From the NCBI GenBank assembly GCA_002712945.1, contig PAVA01000082.1, positions 1-12,000 of the forward strand: a stretch of DNA of 12,000 nt, written 5' to 3'. This document shows positions 1 through 6,300 of this stretch, piece by piece; the first letter of the stretch is position 1, and each line of letters begins with the position of its first letter. Source of the DNA: Citromicrobium sp. Its GTDB lineage: Bacteria > Pseudomonadota > Alphaproteobacteria > Sphingomonadales > Sphingomonadaceae. The notes beneath the pieces were generated by a model, which searched no databases, had not been told where the DNA came from, and was given only the letters and a program-made list of their open reading frames with translations. Position numbers and translations under genes: made by a program.

Positions 1-783
1 GAGCGCCCGTTCGTAGATCGCGATCCGGTCCGCGAGCGACTGCTCGGTGTCGGTCGCCAATGCGGCAAACGCTGCCTGCGAAGCCTCGTACTCGCGTTCC
101 GAGACATATTGCCAGGCGTAGAAGGTCAGCAGCAGCGATGTCGCCAGACACATGGCAACGGCCGAGCTCACGGCGGGCAATGCGCGCCCGAACCAACGCA
201 CGGCTACCGGAGAATGGCTGGAGAAAAGGAGAATGGGCAGAAGGAAGACCACGCCCAGCATGTCGCCACCTGCCCATGTGAGCCAGTTCGTCGCGAGCGC
301 CCCGGGCCCGACCAGCCCCGCCACCAGCAACGCGGCGACGCCGATCGTGGGCGCGACAAGGCACGGCAGGACTACGGCGGTGGCCACGAACCGGAGCACC
401 TGGGCGGACGCAGACAGATGCAGTTCCGGCCAAGACCGAATGATCACATGGCGACCTACCAGAGCCTGGATCGCCGCGCCGCATCCGATCGCCGCGGCGA
501 CGCCGACGGTCGGCAGCGCGCTCTCCACCGAGGAGAAGCCGTCGAGCGTGTTGAACAGATTGATCGCGAAGGAACCGAGCCAGATACCGGGCCATATCGT
601 CTTGCCGCGCAGCAGCAGCCCGCACAGCGCCACGCCCGAGGCTGGCCATATGATCGTTGCGTACCCGGGCGGGACTGCGAGGCTGAGCCCGATATAGCCC
701 GCGGCGAAATACCCCAAGGCGAGGATCAGGACATCACGGAGCCAGGACCCGTACGAGGGCGTGGGAAGTGAAAGCTTTGCCAC
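1..783 (-). CDS. MASE1-domain integral-membrane sensor, probably MASE1-CHASE (N-terminal 261 residues, C-terminus outside window)
   Basis: The reverse strand reads without a stop from a GTG at 783 to the left edge. An in-frame TAG lies upstream near 859 and no in-frame ATG lies between, so GTG 783 is the best start; a weak AAGAGA lies about 14 nt before it. The product is highly hydrophobic, with about eight probable membrane segments over residues 17-222. MASE1 hallmarks are visible: W-P-A-S-G at 46-50 and W-x2-W-x-G-G-D at 167-174, followed by L-G-V-V-F-L-L-P. After the last helix (about 205-223) comes a charged stretch ending in Y-E-R-A-L, the usual opening of a periplasmic CHASE domain. 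MASE1 proteins end in histidine-kinase, GGDEF or EAL output domains; which one applies here cannot be seen. It is divergent from the AraC gene. The fold call is secure; ligand and output are unknown. Confidence 0.85.
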   Translation of the reverse strand, partial: MAKLSLPTPSYGSWLRDVLILALGYFAAGYIGLSLAVPPGYATIIWPASGVALCGLLLRGKTIWPGIWLGSFAINLFNTLDGFSSVESALPTVGVAAAIGCGAAIQALVGRHVIIRSWPELHLSASAQVLRFVATAVVLPCLVAPTIGVAALLVAGLVGPGALATNWLTWAGGDMLGVVFLLPILLFSSHSPVAVRWFGRALPAVSSAVAMCLATSLLLTFYAWQYVSEREYEASQAAFAALATDTEQSLADRIAIYERAL

Positions 784-1102
784 TGTTGCCGACTGTTTCT
801 CTTGTCGTTCCGTGCGTTGCGACCGGCCACTGGGGCGACCGGCGAACAGGTTTTACCGCTAAGGGTATTCTAGCGAAGTTAACGGCTTACCGGCGAAAGC
901 CTGCGGAAAATGCGGGAGGCCCGATCGCGAACGTGGCTTTCGGGCCGCAGCGTTGCTTTGCCGTCTTGGGATGTGGTTGCGAGCAGGAATGCCCGGGGGC
1001 TCGGCCTCTTGTGAAATAGCCGTCCTGGCGGCCGATATTTGCCATTTTCCCTAATTGGATTACGACCATCCGCGGTGGGAGACGCATTGGGCGGAGGGAC
1101 GA
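784..1102. other. Divergent intergenic region between the MASE1 sensor and the AraC regulator genes
   Basis: This 319-nt stretch holds no convincing gene. It must contain the promoters of both divergent genes. The most AT-rich part is about 850-885. On the minus strand it contains TAGAAT at 872-867, a plausible -10 hexamer about 84 nt before the GTG, but no good -35 sits at the usual distance. A short dyad at 857-875 overlaps it. The plus strand has the ribosome binding site of the AraC gene at its right end. Confidence 0.5.
857..875. promoter_or_regulatory. Short dyad CGCTA-N9-TAGCG, possible operator
   Basis: A 5-bp inverted repeat with a 9-nt spacer overlaps the candidate TAGAAT of the minus-strand sensor gene and lies in the most AT-rich part of the intergenic region. 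A role as operator is inference; a dyad of this size can occur by chance. Confidence 0.2.
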
Positions 1103-2170
1103 ATGGCGGACCGTGAGGTCGCGACGAGCAGGGCTGCCGGCCCGCTCGTGCCGAATATCTGCATCAGCAGTGCCGATCTGGGATGCAGGGCCGCCTACGA
1201 GACCTGGCTGGAATCGGTCGCGGATGTCTTCGATGCCAAGCCCGACAGCCGCGATGGTATCGGCCGGTTCCCGATCGAGATGAACGTGTTTCACCCCGGG
1301 CCCCTGGTGCTCGGACAATTCGTCTCGCCGCCGCAGGTTTTCGAACGGAGCCCCCGCTCGATTGCCAATGGCGGCCTGGATCACTTTCTCATCCAACTGT
1401 ACGAGAGTGGCGGTTTTGCGGGGTCCGCTGGTGGGGCCGACATTCGCGTGCGCGCCGGCGACATCTGCATCTTCGATCTGACGCGAACGCTCGATACCCG
1501 GGCGAGCGATTTCCGCAATGTCACCCTTATCGTGCCGCGGCCCCTGCTCGAAACCTTCGTCGAGGATGTCGATGCCCTGTCGGGGATCGTTCTGGCCGGA
1601 GAGGAACCACTGACCCGCATGCTCGCGCGGCACATGCGGTCGCTTCATGGCGAGATGGCGCAGATGGCGCAGGATGAAGCCGAAGCGGCGGCCCGCGCGA
1701 CCGTGGCGCTCATTGCTGTCGCTGCCCAGCGTCATGCAGGCTTCGGCACCACCGGGTCGAAACCGCTGGTTTCGAGATTCCGGGCCATCGTCGCCCATAT
1801 CGACGCAAACCTGCACGACGAGACGCTCAGCCCGAATTCCATTTGCGCGGATCTGGGAATGTCCCGGGCGACCCTGTATCGTCTGTTCGAGCCGGTCGGC
1901 GGAGTGGCGGAGTTCATCCGGATCCGCAGGCTGGAAGCTGCGATGAGGCTGCTGGTCGCGCCGCAGGCGTGTGCTGTCAGCATTGCCGAAATCGCCTTTG
2001 GTTGCGGTTTCAAGTCGCTGAGCAGTTTCAGCAAGGCCTTCCGTTCCCATTTCGGTCTGTCTGCGCGTGAGGTCCGGCAGAATGCGGGCGGGAAGGATTC
2101 CGTCAGGCTCAGGTCGCCGGGCCTCGCGGAAGAGGCCGAGCTCTCCTACTGGCTCAAGACCCTCGCCTGA
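1103..2170 (+). CDS. AraC-family transcriptional regulator with an AraC_binding_2-like N-terminal domain
   Basis: A 355-residue cytoplasmic DNA-binding regulator. The frame opens with a TTG at 1055, but ATG 1103 is preceded by GGAGGG at 1093-1098 with ideal spacing, so it is the chosen start. The C-terminal third (about residues 226-325) is a classic AraC/XylS double helix-turn-helix. The first helix pair is around 243-262 (L-G-M-S-R-A-T-L-Y-R-L-F). The second, around 293-325, carries the family signature I-A-E-I-A-F-x-C-G-F-x-S-L-S-S-F-S-K-A-F-R-x-x-F-G. The N-terminal 200 residues resemble the cupin-like AraC_binding_2 domain, including a G-D-I-C-I-F-D-L strand typical of its effector-binding barrel. 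The ligand cannot be inferred. It is divergent from the MASE1 sensor and lies upstream, on the same strand, of the exported protein and autotransporter genes, which makes them candidate targets; that is inference. Confidence 0.92.
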   Translation: MADREVATSRAAGPLVPNICISSADLGCRAAYETWLESVADVFDAKPDSRDGIGRFPIEMNVFHPGPLVLGQFVSPPQVFERSPRSIANGGLDHFLIQLYESGGFAGSAGGADIRVRAGDICIFDLTRTLDTRASDFRNVTLIVPRPLLETFVEDVDALSGIVLAGEEPLTRMLARHMRSLHGEMAQMAQDEAEAAARATVALIAVAAQRHAGFGTTGSKPLVSRFRAIVAHIDANLHDETLSPNSICADLGMSRATLYRLFEPVGGVAEFIRIRRLEAAMRLLVAPQACAVSIAEIAFGCGFKSLSSFSKAFRSHFGLSAREVRQNAGGKDSVRLRSPGLAEEAELSYWLKTLA

Positions 2171-2176
2171 CGTCTC

Positions 2177-2193
2177 GCGAGCTGTCGGCTCGC
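2177..2193 (+). terminator. Small hairpin after the AraC gene
   Basis: GCGAGC and GCTCGC form a perfect 6-bp stem around a 5-nt loop, starting 7 nt after the AraC stop codon. No T-tract follows, so intrinsic termination is possible but weakly supported. Confidence 0.3.
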
Positions 2194-2381
2194 CCTGACC
2201 GAGCCTCGGGCTGCGACGTCGGAGTGCGGGGGGGGCGGGGCTGCGTCGTCACCTTCTTTCCCCCGCATCCCGATCATTTTCCCACCTGTCTCAAACTGGT
2301 CTCGCCTGCTTGAGAACAAGGGGCATTCCGGCTGAGTGAAGCCTGGGCGCGCGGGACAGAGACCGGACGTCGCCACCGATT

Positions 2382-2413
2382 GGGTCGGGCAGGTCATTGG
2401 TCTGCCCGGACCC
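2382..2413 (+). promoter_or_regulatory. 11-bp hairpin in the leader of the cysteine-rich protein gene
   Basis: CGGGCAG (2386-2392) pairs with CTGCCCG (2402-2408) around a 9-nt loop. The stem continues as GGGT/ACCC with G2409 bulged, giving 11 base pairs. It ends 11 nt before the G-rich ribosome binding site at 2425-2433. It could end upstream transcription, stabilise the mRNA leader or affect translation. No T-tract follows. Confidence 0.4.
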
Positions 2414-2438
2414 GTCTCTTTGCTGGGGGGGAGCATCG

Positions 2439-3272
2439 ATGAAGATCAGGCTGACAGCGGGTATCGTATCGGCGATGCTCATCGTTGGGGGGGCGCTTCT
2501 CTTTCAGGACAACGCACAGGCCGCGCAGGACGATCGGCTGACGCCTGCCCAGCAGCGCGATGCCGTGGCGCAGGCGATTGCGACCCAGTGCCCGGCCAAA
2601 TCGCGCCGCCTGGCCAAGGTCCGGTGCACGCCGATGGGGTTCGACGGCGACCGATATAGCTGCCGCTACGAGATCGAGGATCGCTTCGGCACGCAGATGC
2701 TGACCATCACCAATAATGGCGGCGGCTGGCGGCCGCAGAACGCTTTCAACATGTGCGACATGCCGCCGCTGGCGATCTCCGCGCGGCCGCAAAAGGCGCA
2801 GCTCGCGCAGGCCGCGCGCCGCGAATGCGGCCGCTCCGCGCCCGTGATCTCGACCGCCATGTGCAGCCCGACGGTCAATGCCGCGCGGGAGGATACCTTC
2901 ACCTGCCGCTATTCGGCCTCCGGCATCTCTGGCCAGCAGAAGACCGATATCTACCTGCGCCGCGGCCGTTGGACCCTTGCCGACCGGGACGAGGTGTGCC
3001 CGAGACGGAGGAGGCCGGCGGTTCGGCGGACATACACGCGCGATCGGGACGAACTGCCAGGCCGGTACGAGCTGGCGGTCGCCATGTTCGAGACCTGTCC
3101 CGGCACGGCCAAGGACCTCTCCAGCACCGCGTGCGAGGCGACCGGCGAGCCGAGCGAGTTCAGCTGCATGTTCCGGACCAACGCCGAACCCGATCCCGAC
3201 TCCACACTGATCGCGCGCGATGGTGATTCCTGGACCCTGATCGACATCCCGAACACCTGCCGGGCGCGCTAG
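2439..3272 (+). CDS. Exported cysteine-rich protein with three four-cysteine modules, family not recognised
   Basis: A 277-residue protein. The frame opens earlier at TTG 2397, but ATG 2439 has a G7AG ribosome binding site at 2425-2433 and starts a clean Sec signal peptide: Lys/Arg start, hydrophobic core about 7-21, cleavage probably after A-Q-A at 28. The mature part has exactly twelve cysteines, in three sets of four at 51/63/75/106, 130/142/156/187 and 220/232/243/274. First-to-second spacing is 12 in every set and third-to-fourth is 31 in every set. Each fourth cysteine is preceded at 9 residues by a tryptophan. This implies three homologous disulfide-bonded domains in the periplasm or outside the cell. 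A basic stretch (188-204) links modules 2 and 3. No catalytic motif was seen. The gene sits between the AraC regulator and the autotransporter, 103 nt upstream of the latter, so co-transcription is possible. Export is well supported; function is unknown. Confidence 0.85.
   Translation: MKIRLTAGIVSAMLIVGGALLFQDNAQAAQDDRLTPAQQRDAVAQAIATQCPAKSRRLAKVRCTPMGFDGDRYSCRYEIEDRFGTQMLTITNNGGGWRPQNAFNMCDMPPLAISARPQKAQLAQAARRECGRSAPVISTAMCSPTVNAAREDTFTCRYSASGISGQQKTDIYLRRGRWTLADRDEVCPRRRRPAVRRTYTRDRDELPGRYELAVAMFETCPGTAKDLSSTACEATGEPSEFSCMFRTNAEPDPDSTLIARDGDSWTLIDIPNTCRAR
2565..3260 (+). repeat. Three tandem copies of a 63-66-residue four-cysteine module
   Basis: The copies cover residues 43-106, 122-187 and 212-274 of the encoded protein. 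The shared pattern is [VL]A-x-A-x4-C-x11-C-x10 to x13-C, with [ST]-C-[RM]-[YF] at the third cysteine, then W-x8-C at the end. The distance from third to fourth cysteine is 31 in all copies. Little else is conserved, so this is old protein-level duplication rather than a recent DNA repeat. Confidence 0.88.
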
Positions 3273-3295
3273 CCGCCCGATCCCGAACGAGCAGC

Positions 3296-3313
3296 CGCCG
3301 CGCAGACGCGGCG
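3296..3313 (+). terminator. GC-rich hairpin between the cysteine-rich protein and autotransporter genes
   Basis: CGCCGCG pairs with CGCGGCG around the 4-nt loop CAGA, 24 nt after the stop codon of the upstream gene and 63 nt before the autotransporter ATG. No T-tract follows, so it may attenuate, terminate, or mark an mRNA processing boundary. Thirteen of its bases recur in inverted orientation in the hairpin after the autotransporter gene. Confidence 0.4.
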
Positions 3314-3375
3314 CGCGCAATCGCAACATGAAACACGCGGGCCCACTCTCGGGCTCCGCGCAGGAGAATACGACC

Positions 3376-6300
3376 ATGAACGCATCTTATCGGGCACGCC
3401 TGCTTGCGGGCGCGGCGGCAGCAACCGCGATCATCTGCGCGGCGCCGGCCATGGCAGCCGATTGCGAGATCGACGGTGATACGGTTGTCTGCGACGCCGA
3501 TGCGGACGCCAGCGACGTCAACGAGGCGCTCGCGCAGATCTCCGGGCCTGCGGCCGTGCTGGAGATCGGGGAGGATGTCTTCGTCACGGCCGACGTCTCC
3601 GAGATCGAGCCGCAAACGCCGCCGGTCACCGGCAATTTGAGCATCGCCAATAACGGGACGATCGGGGACGAGTCCGACCGGCTCGACATCTTCTTCCAGC
3701 CCGCCGAGGGCACGCCCGAAGATGGATCGTCCTTCGATTTCGCCAATTACGGAGCCATGTACGGCGATGTCGATGTCATCGTCGATCTGGCGGCGAGTTT
3801 CGGCCTCACCGGCCTGCAGGTCGGCTCCGTGTCGCTCGAATCGCGTTATGGCGATCTGAGCGCGGTCATCGCAGGCGATCTGATCCTTTCCGGTGACGCG
3901 GAGGACGAAGGCGTATTGGCCATGTCGACTGCCCTCGGCGTCGCGACGGTCCGCACGCTGGAAGGCGCGAACATCGGGGGCGATGTCGCGGTGCTTGCCG
4001 GAGACGATGTCGCGCTGATCAACAGCGGGACTATCTCTGGCGACGTGGAGATGCAGGCCGGCATCCAGAGCATCGAAACCGAGCAGCTCGTCACGGTGGA
4101 AACGACCGTGCTCGACGATGGCACCGAGCAGACCGACCAGGTCGAAACCGTTACCAACCAGTCCTTCTTCACGCGCGGGACCGCCGGGCTGATAAACGGC
4201 GTCACCGGCGTGATCTCCGGCGATGTCGAGCTGCGCGGGTCGGATGGCGTTCGGCTGAGGAATGCGGGCCAGATCGACGGGGCCGTGGTCCTCAATTCTG
4301 CCAATCAGGAATTCTACGAGGAAGACGTCAATCTGGTCCGCACCACGCGCTCGCCGGGCGGTGACGAGACCTTCAGCTTCATCGGCGTCAGCAACGAGGC
4401 GCGCAGCACCAATGTCGGCGGCGATATCACCGCCACCATCGCGCCGGGCGGAACGATCGCGGGCGGACTGACCGCGGTCACCAATCGCGGCGCGGTGAAC
4501 ATGCTGATCGACGGCCGGATCGGCGAGGCCGAGGCCGGGGGCGATCTGACCGTCATCGCATCGGGTATCGAAACCTACGAGCTCACCCGGATCGACCCCG
4601 ATGACGGGTCGAGCTTCGAGCAGGTCGAGCAAACGGCCACCGGCGGGAGAGCGGATGTCACCATCGGGCCGGACGGGAGCGTTTACGGCAATGCGAGTGT
4701 CGATGCGCTCGGCGGCATCGGATTCTATTCGCAGGGCATTGTGGCCGGAAATCTCCAGCTCACCAGCCTCGCCCTGCCGAATTCGAGCAGCATGGCCATG
4801 GCGACCAGTGAAGCGGAAGTGGATGGCGGTTCGCAAACCGTCGAAACCCGGACAACCACCTTCGAGACCGCCGTTGCGGGAGGGGGCATCGAAGCCGCGA
4901 TCGGCGACGGGGGCGCCGTGCTTGGCAATATCGGCGCGAACAGCGCGCTCGGGGTCACGTTCGATCTCGACGGGAGGGCCTTCGGCGACATCGACCTCAC
5001 CTCGCAGGCCAATGCCCAGACCGACGAGACGATCCGCACGGTCACGACCACCCGGACCGCGGTCGACGGCGAGGACGATCGCGTCGTCTCGGTGGCCACC
5101 GAGACGCGCCTGACCGAGAACACCCCGGTCGGAGGATCGGTGACCGGCCGGTATTACGGCATTGTCGGCGCACCCGAGGGCGACGAAAATGCACGCGACA
5201 TCGCGGTCACCCAGGTGGCCGCCGGGGGAAGCAGCGCGACCATCGGGGGCACGATCTACGGCAGTTTCGAGGGCCGGGCCGAAGCCATTGCGTCGACCAT
5301 CGCGCGATCCGGCACCCTCGAACGGAGCCTGGGGGGCGGCCTGCCTGCGACCCGCCGAAGCGAGACCGAGGAGGTGACGACTGTCACCCACCTGGTAGCG
5401 GATTCGTCTGTGTTTCTGACCGGCGCGGTTCTTTCCAACGGCGAAGCGGATGGCAATGTGGAAGTGATCGCATCGCGCGGCACCGCGTCGCTGCAGATCG
5501 AGGGCGGCCGCGTGGGTGGCAGCGTCGCGGTTGCGGGCGGAAACGGAACCGACGGGCAGGAAACCGCCACCCTCGTCGAGCTCTCCCAGGACACCGAAGC
5601 TGGCGATCTTCAGCCGATTTCGCGGACCGGGATCACCGAGGAAACGAACGCCCTCGCGGGCGGCGCGGCCAATCTGACCCTGACGGGCGGGACGATCGAC
5701 GGGGATGCCATCGTCCTTGGCTTCGGCAACGGCGAGGGGACTGTCGGCGCTTACGTGGCCGTCGATGCGCAGAGCACGATCGGGGGCGTGCTGGGTATCT
5801 CGAACGCGGAAGAGCAGGAGGATGCGTTCGCTACGCTCGAGCGGACGAGCGACACCCGCGTCCGGGGCGGCGACGGCGCGGTTTCGCGCACGGTGGTCGA
5901 GGTCGAGGAGAACACCCCTTCGGCCCTCGCCGGAGATGTGGTGGCGGAGATCGACGGCAGCATCGGTGGGCTCCAGGCGCGGGCTTTCTTCGGCGACGTC
6001 TCGGTCACGCTGGGCGGCACCAGCAATGGCGACATCACCATCGCCTCGGGCGCCACGGCGGCCAACCGGATCGTCACCACCGCCTATACCGGCAATGATC
6101 CGGAAAGCCTCGATGCAGAGGCGAGGCAATCCAGAAGCGAAACCCAACAGGTCAGCAATTACGGCGGCACTGCCGCGCTGACGATCACCGCTCCTTCGGC
6201 GCAGCAAGAGGGTGCCGAGGGCCAGGCGGCGATCCAGCAGGGCAATATCCGTCTTGCCGGTGCCGAAGCGTCGATCCTTGCCGTAGAAGCCGGCGCCGGG

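Noticed and set aside
109..771. Plus-strand open frames in the first 770 bases
   Set aside because: They overlap the minus-strand MASE1 coding region, whose hydrophobic segments and conserved motifs are convincing. The plus-strand products are Arg/Gln/Pro-rich without domains.
1055..1102. Upstream TTG start for the AraC gene
   Set aside because: ATG 1103 has a GGAGGG site at ideal spacing and the upstream TTG has none.
887..2050. A 387-codon minus-strand open frame opposite the AraC gene
   Set aside because: The plus strand encodes a clear AraC protein with both helix-turn-helix motifs. The antisense product has low-complexity high-GC composition and no recognisable domain.
3328..3375. Upstream ATG start for the autotransporter
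   Set aside because: It would put 16 polar residues before an otherwise ideal signal peptide, and the AGGAG at 3362-3366 fits ATG 3376.
2394..3377. A 327-codon minus-strand open frame opposite the cysteine-rich protein gene
   Set aside because: The sense frame has a signal peptide, a ribosome binding site and an ordered cysteine repeat. The antisense frame is Arg/Gly-rich with no such features.
3160..6207. A 1015-codon open frame on the minus strand opposite the autotransporter gene
   Set aside because: It is a shadow. The sense gene almost never uses TTA, CTA or TCA codons in phase, so the opposite frame lacks stops. Its translation is Arg/Asp/Gly-rich without domains, signal peptide or ribosome binding site support, while the sense frame is a coherent autotransporter.
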